Shown here piece after piece: positions 56,894 through 64,000 of a stretch of DNA of 64,000 nt. The translations under genes and the position numbers were made by a program. The DNA is from UMGS1889 sp900556055. Its GTDB lineage: Bacteria; Bacillota; Clostridia; Oscillospirales; Ruminococcaceae. The stretch covers positions 186,001-250,000 of the forward strand of contig CABQEV010000001.1 of assembly GCA_902463265.1 (NCBI GenBank), in the 5' to 3' direction. Within the stretch, counting starts at the first letter, position 1, and every line of letters begins with the position of its first letter. Below the pieces are notes generated by a model that saw only the letters and a list, made by a program, of their open reading frames with translations, was not told the DNA's origin and did not search any database.

Positions 56894-57556
56894 TTGGTCG
56901 GAACGGAGGAAAGGGCTGCCGAATGTGCCGGAGCTTCTGCCGAAAAGCCCGTATTTGACGTGACAAAGAGGATATTTGACGTTTTCTGCTCGCTTATCGG
57001 ACTTATCATCGCAAGCCCCGTTTTTCTGGTGATCGCAGTGTGCATAAAGAAAGAGGACGGCGGAAGTGTGTTCTATTCGCATGAACGTGTCGGAATGGGC
57101 GGAAAACCCATTCGTATCCTCAAATTCAGGAGCATGAAGCCCGATTCGGACAAGCTTCTGACGGCTGAACAGCTCGCTGAATATAAAAAGGAATACAAGC
57201 TGAAAAATGATCCGAGGCTGACAAAAACGGGTGCTTTTATACGAAAGACATCGCTTGATGAGCTGCCTCAGTTGATAAATATACTTATGGGAGATATGTC
57301 CCTGATAGGTCCGCGCCCTATATTAAGGCAGGAGATGGACGAGAACTATTCGCCCGATCAGATAAGGCTGCTTTGCAGTGTGAAGCCCGGGCTTACAGGC
57401 TACTGGGCTGCATATGCACGGAACAATACGGGCTACTCGAACGGCGAAAGGCAGAAAATGGAGCTTTTTTACTGCAGAAACAGAAGCGTGCTGCTTGATA
57501 TAAAGATCCTTTTCAAAACGGCTGCGGTCGTTCTATCCCGCAGAGGTGCATACTGA
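56894..57556 (+). CDS. Polyprenyl-phosphate sugar phosphotransferase
   Basis: Starts exopolysaccharide repeat-unit assembly by moving a sugar phosphate to undecaprenyl phosphate at the membrane. 220 aa from TTG 56894 (AAGGAGGGGG upstream). One membrane helix (VFCSLIGLIIASPVFLVIAV) and the catalytic core: VGMGGKPIRILKFRSM, LRKTSLDELPQL-type RKTSLDELPQLINILMGDMS, LIGPRPILRQEM, VKPGLTGYWA. Belongs to the monotopic PglC/WbaP core class. Its stop overlaps the VanZ start. Confidence 0.94.
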   Translation: MVGTEERAAECAGASAEKPVFDVTKRIFDVFCSLIGLIIASPVFLVIAVCIKKEDGGSVFYSHERVGMGGKPIRILKFRSMKPDSDKLLTAEQLAEYKKEYKLKNDPRLTKTGAFIRKTSLDELPQLINILMGDMSLIGPRPILRQEMDENYSPDQIRLLCSVKPGLTGYWAAYARNNTGYSNGERQKMELFYCRNRSVLLDIKILFKTAAVVLSRRGAY

Positions 57557-58062
57557 TGAAAAAACGTGGAAGGACGGCGGTTTTAATCATTCTTCTGATC
57601 GCTGTAATGTGCATTGTTTTCGTGTTTTCGTCGCAGAACGGGGACAGGAGCGGCGGTGTCAGCGAAAAGGTCACGAGGGCGATATGCAGGGTGATCTTTT
57701 TCAGATATGATGAAATGTCGGGCGATGAGCAGCTGTTCGTTGTCCGCCAGCTGAACTATTTTGTCAGAAAGCTTGCGCATTTTTCCGTTTATATGCTGAT
57801 GGGAATGCTCTCCTACTCGGCTATGCTTATTGCGGATATACAGAAAATAACGCAGAAATGGGCTGTTTCGCTGGGAATATGCGCTTTATATGCGGTATTT
57901 GACGAGATACATCAGTATTTTATCCCCGGCAGATCCATGAGATTTACCGATGTGCTGATAGACTGTTCCGGTGCGCTTATCGGAATTGCGATAGTAAAGC
58001 TAATTTGCATCACGGCGGATCATATAAAACAAAATGTGAAATTATCCCGAAAGGAAAGATAA
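57556..58062 (+). CDS. VanZ-family membrane protein
   Basis: 168 aa. VanZ features: FVFSSQNGDRSGGVSEK, LAHFSVYMLMGML, FDEIHQYFIPGRSMRFTDVL, SGALIGIAIV, with about four membrane segments. Role in polysaccharide loci is unknown. One-base overlap with the preceding gene and 4 bp before the Wzz-like gene. Confidence 0.88.
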   Translation: MKKRGRTAVLIILLIAVMCIVFVFSSQNGDRSGGVSEKVTRAICRVIFFRYDEMSGDEQLFVVRQLNYFVRKLAHFSVYMLMGMLSYSAMLIADIQKITQKWAVSLGICALYAVFDEIHQYFIPGRSMRFTDVLIDCSGALIGIAIVKLICITADHIKQNVKLSRKER

Positions 58063-58066
58063 ATAA

Positions 58067-58807
58067 ATGGACGAACAGATTCTGGATCTGAAGCTGCTTT
58101 TCAAGGCACTTACTTCTCATATTCTGCCGATAATGGCGGCTGCGGTGGCTGCGGCGATGGCGGGCTTCATGCTTGCGGAATTCATCGTTCCGAAGCAGTA
58201 TGAGTCCAAGGCACTGCTTTACGTTGAAAACTCGTCGGGAAAGACCGATGATTCCATCAATATCAACGACATTTCCGCTGCTCAGAAGCTGGTAAACACC
58301 TGCCAGATACTTTTTACGAGTGATTACATATTAAATCAGCTGAAAACAGAGGCTCAGCTTGACGGAAGCATCGAGGATATACACGACATGATCTCGGTAT
58401 CCTCGGTCAACGGAACTGAGGTGCTCAGCATCACGGTAAGGTCGGAAAGCCCCGAAGAGGCTGTTAAGATAACCGATACGCTGGTAAGCCTTTCGCAGAA
58501 GGAGTTTACGAGGGTCATAAAGAACGGTTCGATCGAGGTCGTTTCCGAGGCTGAATATCCCGATGAGCATACCTTCCCGAAAACACCGTATTTTGTTGTT
58601 ATCGGCTTTGCACTCGGACTTGTCGGTGCGTATGTGACGTTCCTTATTATCGACATTCTCGATGTTAAGGTAAACGATGATGACGATCTTGCTGAGATAT
58701 ACGATATTCCCGTTTTTGCGGAGATCATGGACTTTGAAACTGTTGACAAGGGCGGATACAAATATGAAAGCTATCAGAAATATGCAGGGGAGGAGCAGAC
58801 GAAATGA
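58067..58807 (+). CDS. Chain-length regulator/kinase activator (Wzz/CpsC-like)
   Basis: 246 aa. Two flanking membrane segments (ILPIMAAAVAAAMAGFMLAE; YFVVIGFALGLVGAYVTFLI) enclose an extracellular Wzz domain with ESKALLYVENSSGKTDDSIN and VRSESPEEAVKITDTLVSLS. Short Gram-positive Wzz proteins of this kind activate the cognate tyrosine kinase, encoded next with a 4-bp overlap. Confidence 0.92.
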   Translation: MDEQILDLKLLFKALTSHILPIMAAAVAAAMAGFMLAEFIVPKQYESKALLYVENSSGKTDDSININDISAAQKLVNTCQILFTSDYILNQLKTEAQLDGSIEDIHDMISVSSVNGTEVLSITVRSESPEEAVKITDTLVSLSQKEFTRVIKNGSIEVVSEAEYPDEHTFPKTPYFVVIGFALGLVGAYVTFLIIDILDVKVNDDDDLAEIYDIPVFAEIMDFETVDKGGYKYESYQKYAGEEQTK

Positions 58808-59550
58808 GCAAAAAGCCTGAAAGACTGCCTATCGGACGTTCCCGTGAATTCATTATTTCCGACAGCACGCCGTTCGTTATAACAGAGGCATACAAGACCG
58901 CAAGAACCAACCTGATATTCTCGCTTGCGCCGTATGAGGAAAAGATCGCAGTGGTGACAAGCTGTTCGCCCGGTGAAGGAAAAAGCACAAACTGCCTTAA
59001 TCTTGCGATAACAATGGCACAGATGGGCGCATCAGTTCTGATAATCGATGCGGATATGCGCAAGCCTGTACTTCATTCGCTGCTGAAGGTCGATAATAAG
59101 ATGGGGCTTTCCTCACTTCTCGGAGGAATGACCGATGAGATATCAAATGTTATAATTTCCGATGTAAGACCGTGCATGGACGTGCTGACGGCAGGTCCGA
59201 TCCCGCCGAATCCCGCCGAGCTTCTCAGCAGCAAGAAAATGACTCAGCTGCTTACTCTCGCAGGACATCATTATGACTATGTTTTCGTGGATACACCGCC
59301 TATGACGGTCGTCAGCGACGCTTTCCTGATGAACAAGACGGCATCAGGCATTGTTTTCGTCGTTAAAGAGGGAGTTACAACGCACACTGCCATCGCCGAA
59401 GCACTCAAAAGCGTCGAGATGACAAAGGGACACATTCTCGGATTCCTGAAAACAAACTGCAATTCCAAGGGAGGAAAGGGCTACAGCTCTTACCGATACA
59501 AATATAAATATGAGTACAGACATGAAAACGGAGCGTCCGCAAAGCAGTAA
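58804..59550 (+). CDS. Tyrosine autokinase (CpsD/YwqD-like)
   Basis: BY-kinase controlling polysaccharide polymerisation. 248 aa. Walker A VTSCSPGEGKSTNC, Walker A' VLIIDADMRKPVLH, Walker B YVFVDTPPMTVVSD. The tail is Tyr-rich (YSSYRYKYKYEYRHENG), the autophosphorylation cluster. Confidence 0.95.
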   Translation: MSKKPERLPIGRSREFIISDSTPFVITEAYKTARTNLIFSLAPYEEKIAVVTSCSPGEGKSTNCLNLAITMAQMGASVLIIDADMRKPVLHSLLKVDNKMGLSSLLGGMTDEISNVIISDVRPCMDVLTAGPIPPNPAELLSSKKMTQLLTLAGHHYDYVFVDTPPMTVVSDAFLMNKTASGIVFVVKEGVTTHTAIAEALKSVEMTKGHILGFLKTNCNSKGGKGYSSYRYKYKYEYRHENGASAKQ

Positions 59551-59574
59551 GTCTACGGAAAGGAACGTTTGCTG

Positions 59575-60288
59575 ATGTACACTGATTTCCATTGTCACAT
59601 TCTTCCCGGCATCGACGACGGATCGCCTGATACGGATATTTCCGTCAAAATGGCGGAAGCCGAAAAAAAGTCGGGCATCGGAAGGATAGTTGCAACACCG
59701 CATTTCTATATGTCCGAACAGAGCGTGGACAGCTTTCTGCGCAGACGTGAGGATGCATATGGGCAGCTTTCCCCGCTTATCGGGGATATTGAGCTTATCT
59801 GCGGTGCCGAGGTGCTTTACACACATTCTCTTGCTGATGCGGATCTCAAAAAGCTATGCATCGGAGATACGGGATATATGCTTATCGAACTGCCGTATCA
59901 GCGGCTTTCTTCCGATTTCATACGTTCGTTCAGGAGCTTTGCCAATGAGATATCCTCGGATATTTCGCTTATCCTTGCCCATGCGGAACGCTATCTTTCA
60001 TTCACCGATGAGGAAAGCGTTTGCGAGATAATCGATGCGGCGGATATGCTGGTGCAGCTGAACTGCGGCTCGTTCAGAACATTTTCAAATACATCCAAGT
60101 TCGTGATGAACATGGTTAAAAACGGCGCTGCCCATCTGCTGGGAACTGACTGCCACAATATTACAACTCGTCCGCCTGACATGGATACGGCAAGAAAGGC
60201 TATCTCAAAGAAGCTTTCGTCCGCTACGTTCGACAGGCTCATGAAAAATGCGGAGGTCATTGCCTCGGGCGGAAGGATTGGAGACTGA
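59575..60288 (+). CDS. Tyrosine-protein phosphatase, PHP type (CpsB/YwqE-like)
   Basis: Manganese-dependent phosphatase opposing the kinase. 237 aa from ATG 59575 (AAAGGA upstream; in-frame TTG 59569 rejected). TDFHCHILPGIDDGS (metal His and Asp), VATPHFYM, GAEVLY, LAHAERY, LLGTDCHNI. Completes the CpsC-CpsD-CpsB set. Confidence 0.94.
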   Translation: MYTDFHCHILPGIDDGSPDTDISVKMAEAEKKSGIGRIVATPHFYMSEQSVDSFLRRREDAYGQLSPLIGDIELICGAEVLYTHSLADADLKKLCIGDTGYMLIELPYQRLSSDFIRSFRSFANEISSDISLILAHAERYLSFTDEESVCEIIDAADMLVQLNCGSFRTFSNTSKFVMNMVKNGAAHLLGTDCHNITTRPPDMDTARKAISKKLSSATFDRLMKNAEVIASGGRIGD

Positions 60289-60289
60289 T

Positions 60290-61366
60290 ATGCTTATCTA
60301 CTGGGTCCTAATAGCTGCTGTTTTTGCTTTCGGACTGCTGTTCTGCAGGGACGGCAGGGGAAAGGCGTTCTACTGTGCGGCATGCGGTGCTGTGCTGTTC
60401 ATGATCGCTGCCGTAAGGCGTTCGGTCGGATATGATTACAATCTGTATGCGAACTGGTTTGATGACTGCTTCGGAATGTCTTTCGATGATATGTCGGTCA
60501 TGAAGCAGGAAAAGGGCTTTCTTTTGCCGATGCGGCTCATTTCGGGTCTGACGTTTGACTACCAGGCAATGTTCGCTGTTACAGCACTTGTCATTACTGC
60601 GGGAGTTATGCTCTACATATACAAAAACTGCGAAAAGCCGTATCTTGGTGTATTTTGCTTCATCGCTTACGGACTTTTCTTCAACTCGATGAACTTCATG
60701 AGGCAGATGATCGCTGCGGTCATAATGCTTTATGCGTTCAGATATATAAAAACAGGGCAGTTCGGAAGATTTTTCGTTTTCGTTCTGCTGGCATCATGCT
60801 TCCATGTTTCCGTGCTTGTCATGATACCGTTCTACTTCATACTTCGTATACCGATGAACAACATCACGCTGGGGATATATGCCGCTGTCACGGCGGTCTG
60901 CTATGTTTTCTCACGGCAGATAGTTTCGTTTGTGACGGGATATTTTTACAGCGAATACAGTCTTGAAACGAGCGCAGAGCTTGCAAAAGGCGTTGATCCC
61001 GTATATTCGATATTCTTCGGAGTGACGTTTGCGGCGGCATATCTGGTGAAAAAGGAGATATGCGAAAAGTCTGAGGACGGAAACATACTGATAAACTGCA
61101 TGTTTTTCACGTTCTTTTTCGAGCTGATGGGAACGCATCACGGTGTTATCTCAAGGCTTGCGGTGCTGTTTTTCATTCCTGCGGTGACTGTTCTCGTTCC
61201 CGAAGTGATATGCATACTGCCCGAAAAGTCTGAACATCTCATGAAAGACGGCAGAAACGCATCTGCTACCGTGAAAATAATCATTGCTTCATTCTGTCTG
61301 TTCATGTACGGATATATGCTTGCGAACAATTACAACGGCGTTGTTCCGTATCAGACGGTACTTTGA
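60290..61366 (+). CDS. EpsG-like polysaccharide polymerase
   Basis: 358 aa from ATG 60290 (GGAG upstream); the longer frame start at 60248 would overlap the phosphatase. About ten membrane segments. EpsG-family signs: AVRRSVGYDYNLYANWF, FNSMNFMRQMIAAVIMLYAF, ASCFHVSVLVMIPFYFILR. Likely joins repeat units into the polysaccharide chain. Confidence 0.88.
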   Translation: MLIYWVLIAAVFAFGLLFCRDGRGKAFYCAACGAVLFMIAAVRRSVGYDYNLYANWFDDCFGMSFDDMSVMKQEKGFLLPMRLISGLTFDYQAMFAVTALVITAGVMLYIYKNCEKPYLGVFCFIAYGLFFNSMNFMRQMIAAVIMLYAFRYIKTGQFGRFFVFVLLASCFHVSVLVMIPFYFILRIPMNNITLGIYAAVTAVCYVFSRQIVSFVTGYFYSEYSLETSAELAKGVDPVYSIFFGVTFAAAYLVKKEICEKSEDGNILINCMFFTFFFELMGTHHGVISRLAVLFFIPAVTVLVPEVICILPEKSEHLMKDGRNASATVKIIIASFCLFMYGYMLANNYNGVVPYQTVL

Positions 61367-61383
61367 TGATCTGAGGGATGAAA

Positions 61384-61866
61384 ATGTCGATAAAAGATCC
61401 GGCGGCGCATATTTTCGGCAGAAAAAGCAGTCTGTCGGAAAATATACTGCTCTGCATAGCTGCGGCACTGGCTGCATCGTTTTACAGCTATGAATATTAT
61501 CAGCCGTGGGCGGGGGCGGCAAGGATCGCTGTTACTGCGGTGCTTGTCATAGTCTGGGCATACTGCGGATTTATCAGCGGGAAGAACGGCAGGAAAAGCT
61601 TTGCCGTATTCGCTGCCGCATACTGGATAGTTCCGCTTATGTATACATATTTTTATGGCATGAGGGATAATGTTTCGGGATATTCAAAGATACTGGATTT
61701 CCTGAACAGGGCGGCAATGCTTATTGCACAGCGTCCATTTGCCGAGATACCTGCACTTCCGTCGGTATGCATATTATCCATGACTGTCATAGTGCTTTCC
61801 GCATTTTTTGCGGGAGCTGCATTTCCGTCTGATAATAATCCGTCCCAAGAAAGCGGTTTATTATAA
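61384..61866 (+). CDS. Small membrane protein, unknown function
   Basis: 160 aa from ATG 61384 (GAGGG 7 nt upstream; ATG 61378 too close). Four hydrophobic segments (LLCIAAALAASFYS, IAVTAVLVIVWAYCGFIS, VFAAAYWIVPLMYTYFY, VCILSMTVIVLSAFFAGAAF). No family recognised; probably co-transcribed with epsG. Confidence 0.75.
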   Translation: MSIKDPAAHIFGRKSSLSENILLCIAAALAASFYSYEYYQPWAGAARIAVTAVLVIVWAYCGFISGKNGRKSFAVFAAAYWIVPLMYTYFYGMRDNVSGYSKILDFLNRAAMLIAQRPFAEIPALPSVCILSMTVIVLSAFFAGAAFPSDNNPSQESGLL

Positions 61867-61894
61867 ATATTTTGGGAGAAAGGAGGATACAAAA

Positions 61895-62758
61895 ATGAAA
61901 ATGTCCGTAAAAAAGGCCGTTGCTTGTACAGCACTTGCTGCTGCAATGACTGCTTCGGCTGCTGTAAGCGCAGGAGCTGTTGACTATGCGTCCAAGCCAA
62001 GCTACACTCCGCCTGCTTCACAGTCAAGCTCACCTGTTTATTCCGCACCCGGAAGAAGCTCAATGACCGCCATTTCAAAGATAGCCGAGAGCGACATTGC
62101 CGGTGCTATAACAAGCAGCCTGAAAACAAAGCATGATGCTGTTGTCTATGTTTCGGGAGCAACCATCTCCCTTAACGCTGACGCTGTTGCAGCTATTGCC
62201 AACGCAGAAGCACCGATCACATTCTCCGCAGGTAAATATTCGGTTACGATTGATCCGTCAACCGTTTTCGATGTAAAGGACATAAATATTGCCATGGCGC
62301 TTTATGTGGGCGAAAACAGCACCAATGTAAACGGTGTGAGCGTTCCCGCAGGTTCAATGGTGATAAGCCCCAGACAGAAGGGCGATTTCGGAATGACTAT
62401 GAAAGTCCGCATTCCGTCCTCTCAGCTCAAGGGCATTGACCTCAAGAAGGCTAACCTTTACTTCATTTCCGAAAATGGAGTTGTAACTAAGGTCGATGAT
62501 GCGCTGACTGTCAACACGAACGGTTCTGCTGTAGTTTCGCTTACTCACGGAGCAATGTTCGTTATCTCCGACAAGGATCTGCTCAGACAGCTCCCGACTG
62601 AAAATGTCGAGGCGTTTGACGGTATGCTGACAAATGAAACTACTGAGATCATAAGCAGCGAGTCTTCGTCGGCGGACGGTATCGTTCTCGGTGCAGCCGC
62701 TCTTGCAGCTGTATCCGCAGCTGTTCTTGCAGCTGCTGCAAAGAAAAAGAGAAGCTGA
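61895..62758 (+). CDS. Secreted, C-terminally membrane-anchored surface protein
   Basis: 287 aa from ATG 61895 with AAAGGAGG 8 nt upstream; the frame extends further back without a start signal. Signal peptide KKAVACTALAAAMTASAAVSAGA, then a Ser/Pro-rich stretch (PSYTPPASQSSSPVYSAPGR), a beta-rich domain (DAVVYVSGATISLNADAVAA; GSMVISPRQKGDFGMTMKVR), and a C-terminal helix with KKKRS. No LPXTG seen. Function unknown. Confidence 0.82.
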   Translation: MKMSVKKAVACTALAAAMTASAAVSAGAVDYASKPSYTPPASQSSSPVYSAPGRSSMTAISKIAESDIAGAITSSLKTKHDAVVYVSGATISLNADAVAAIANAEAPITFSAGKYSVTIDPSTVFDVKDINIAMALYVGENSTNVNGVSVPAGSMVISPRQKGDFGMTMKVRIPSSQLKGIDLKKANLYFISENGVVTKVDDALTVNTNGSAVVSLTHGAMFVISDKDLLRQLPTENVEAFDGMLTNETTEIISSESSSADGIVLGAAALAAVSAAVLAAAAKKKRS

Positions 62759-62777
62759 TCTTCCGTCATGACCAAAG

Positions 62778-62815
62778 GATCGGGTACAGAATGCTCTGTA
62801 TCCGATCATTTTTAT
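62778..62815 (+). terminator. Terminator after the surface protein
   Basis: GATCGGGTACAGA/TCTGTATCCGATC stem followed by ATTTTTAT. Confidence 0.9.
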
Positions 62816-62818
62816 GCG

Positions 62819-62924
62819 TAATACTAAAAACCCATTGAATTATGGGAATCTCCCGCCGCAAAACCGCATATATCAAAGCTTTTGCGGCGATTTCTTCTCC
62901 ATAATTCTAATGGTTTTTATTATA
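62819..62924. repeat. 106-bp MITE-like repeat, copy 2
   Basis: Nearly identical to 5070-5175, same orientation, with the same inverted ends. It is followed by TAATACTAAAAATCC, a second partial copy of the left end (62923-62937). Confidence 0.75.
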
Positions 62925-62962
62925 ATACTAAAAATCCGTCAGGAAAATTAACTGAATGTACA

Positions 62963-62992
62963 TTGAAATGTATGACGAATTTATGATAAGAT
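62963..62992 (+). promoter_or_regulatory. Possible promoter of the symporter gene
   Basis: TTGAAA, 18 nt, TAAGAT; 32 bp before the ATG. Confidence 0.45.
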
Positions 62993-63024
62993 AAATATAT
63001 GTTTTTATGAATAGGGGATTTGGT

Positions 63025-64000
63025 ATGTCGGAAATTGATATGTGGGAAAAAATCGGTGCAGTGTTGAATAAGATAGATGATCTCGTATGGGGTGTTCCGC
63101 TTATCGTGCTTATCATGGTGTGCGGTCTGCTGCTGACAGTTCGTCTCAGAGGAATTCAGTTCACCAAGCTCGGCAAGGCACTGAAGTTCATGGTGCAGAA
63201 TGAAGAGAACGGTCACGGTGAGGTAACAAGCTTCGGCGCACTTTGTACATCGCTTTCAGCTACTATAGGTACGGGAAATATAGTCGGCGTTGCAACTGCT
63301 ATCGGTGTTCTTTCGGGCGGACCGGGCGCACTGTTCTGGATGTGGGTCGCTGCACTTCTCGGTATGGCTACAAAATATACCGAGGGATTTCTTGCAATAA
63401 AGTATCGTACCATTGACAGTGAGGGACACGTTCTCGGCGGTCCTTTCTACTACATAGAAAACGGTATGGGTGCAAAATGGAAATGGCTTGCCAAGCTCTT
63501 TGCTTTCTTCGGCGCATGCGTAGGTCTGTTCGGAATCGGTACATTCTCTCAGGTGAACGGAATAGCATCTGCTGTTCAGAACTTCTTTGATCCCGAAAAG
63601 TCAAATACGGTATCGCTTTTCGGCGAGACATATTCTATTGCTGTTGTTATTACCGGACTCATTCTTACAGTCTGCGTTGGACTCGTTGTTATCGGCGGAT
63701 TAAAAAGAATTTCAAGTGTTTCTCAGGTAGTTGTTCCTTTTATGGCTGTTTTGTATGTTGTAGCCTGCCTGACACTTATTATCACAAACATCAAGCTTCT
63801 TCCCGGAGCTGTTGTTGAGATCGTAAAGGACGCATTCGGCGCAAGAGCTGTTGCAGGCGGTGTCGGCGCATCTATTGCGATCGCTATCCAGAAGGGTGTT
63901 GCGAGAGGTATCTTCTCGAATGAGTCTGGACTCGGTTCCGCACCTATCGCAGCTGCTGCAGCAAAGACCAAGGATACAGTACGTCAGGGACTTGTAACAA
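63025..64000 (+). CDS. Sodium:alanine symporter AgcS family (3' truncated by window)
   Basis: Sodium-coupled uptake of alanine or glycine. The frame is open from ATG 63025 to the window end (325 codons); GGGGA lies upstream. Family signatures: LTVRLRGIQFTKLGKALKFM, SLSATIGTGNIVGVATAI, LSGGPGALFWMWVAALLGMA, TKYTEGFLAIKYR, and QKGVARGIFSNESGLGSAPI. Many hydrophobic segments. The rest lies beyond the window. Confidence 0.95.
   Translation, partial: MSEIDMWEKIGAVLNKIDDLVWGVPLIVLIMVCGLLLTVRLRGIQFTKLGKALKFMVQNEENGHGEVTSFGALCTSLSATIGTGNIVGVATAIGVLSGGPGALFWMWVAALLGMATKYTEGFLAIKYRTIDSEGHVLGGPFYYIENGMGAKWKWLAKLFAFFGACVGLFGIGTFSQVNGIASAVQNFFDPEKSNTVSLFGETYSIAVVITGLILTVCVGLVVIGGLKRISSVSQVVVPFMAVLYVVACLTLIITNIKLLPGAVVEIVKDAFGARAVAGGVGASIAIAIQKGVARGIFSNESGLGSAPIAAAAAKTKDTVRQGLVT

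Noticed and set aside
61808..62758. Longer start of the surface protein at 61808
   Set aside because: It would overlap the preceding gene and bury the signal peptide. AAAGGAGG points to ATG 61895.

Overview
The window looks like a chromosome segment of a gut Firmicute close to Ruminococcus (Oscillospiraceae). This is inferred from codon and GC style, the tmRNA tag ending NDNDNFELAAA, the carboxynorspermidine pathway, a CpsB/CpsC/CpsD-type polysaccharide locus, and protein resemblance. No database search was run.

Layout. 1-5.0 kb: a polysaccharide deacetylase (cut by the window edge), a GH36 alpha-galactosidase, an ATC-hydrolase-like pseudogene, then smpB and ssrA (tmRNA). 5.0-12.5 kb: phage remnant beside ssrA. 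It carries terminase and portal genes plus two predicted toxin/immunity cassettes, an AT-rich gene fusing a dCTP-deaminase/dUTPase-like domain to three membrane helices, a truncated IS5-type end, and a repeated terminator module that separates the cassettes. 12.7-19.3 kb: a type II-A CRISPR locus (tracrRNA, cas9, cas1, cas2, csn2). Its array is a single repeat behind a consensus promoter, followed at once by IS66-like debris. The cas9 reading frame is broken by one base at a dnaX-like A_AAA_AAG heptamer just after the start. 19.5-42.2 kb: a complete type I-C operon (cas3-cas5-cas8c-cas7-cas4-cas1-cas2), a leader, and an array I counted by hand as 218 repeats / 217 spacers. 42.2-44.3 kb: an IS5-family remnant with CTAA target duplication, a uracil-DNA-glycosylase-fold protein and a frameshifted resolvase.

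44.3-50.0 kb holds what I consider the most interesting possible new system: a DUF2828/TROVE-like vWA protein preceded on its own strand by structured RNAs. One of these folds as a circularly permuted tRNA mimic on a long bulged stem, the architecture of bacterial Y RNA. Upstream is an unrecognised 300-aa protein, and two WYL-domain regulators are encoded divergently. 50.0-64.0 kb is mostly housekeeping: a second deacetylase, a bactofilin, nspC and carboxynorspermidine synthase, an exopolysaccharide locus, a secreted surface protein and a truncated AgcS symporter.

How it fits together: the type I-C system appears to be the active adaptive immune system. Repeats are nearly identical and decay only at the leader-distal end. 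Recurrent spacers share exact 5' ends, and overlapping spacers expose a TTC-like PAM. The type II-A system keeps every gene and its tracrRNA but has lost its memory and carries an apparent cas9 frameshift. The phage remnant and the Ro-like RNA locus suggest further conflict or stress functions nearby.
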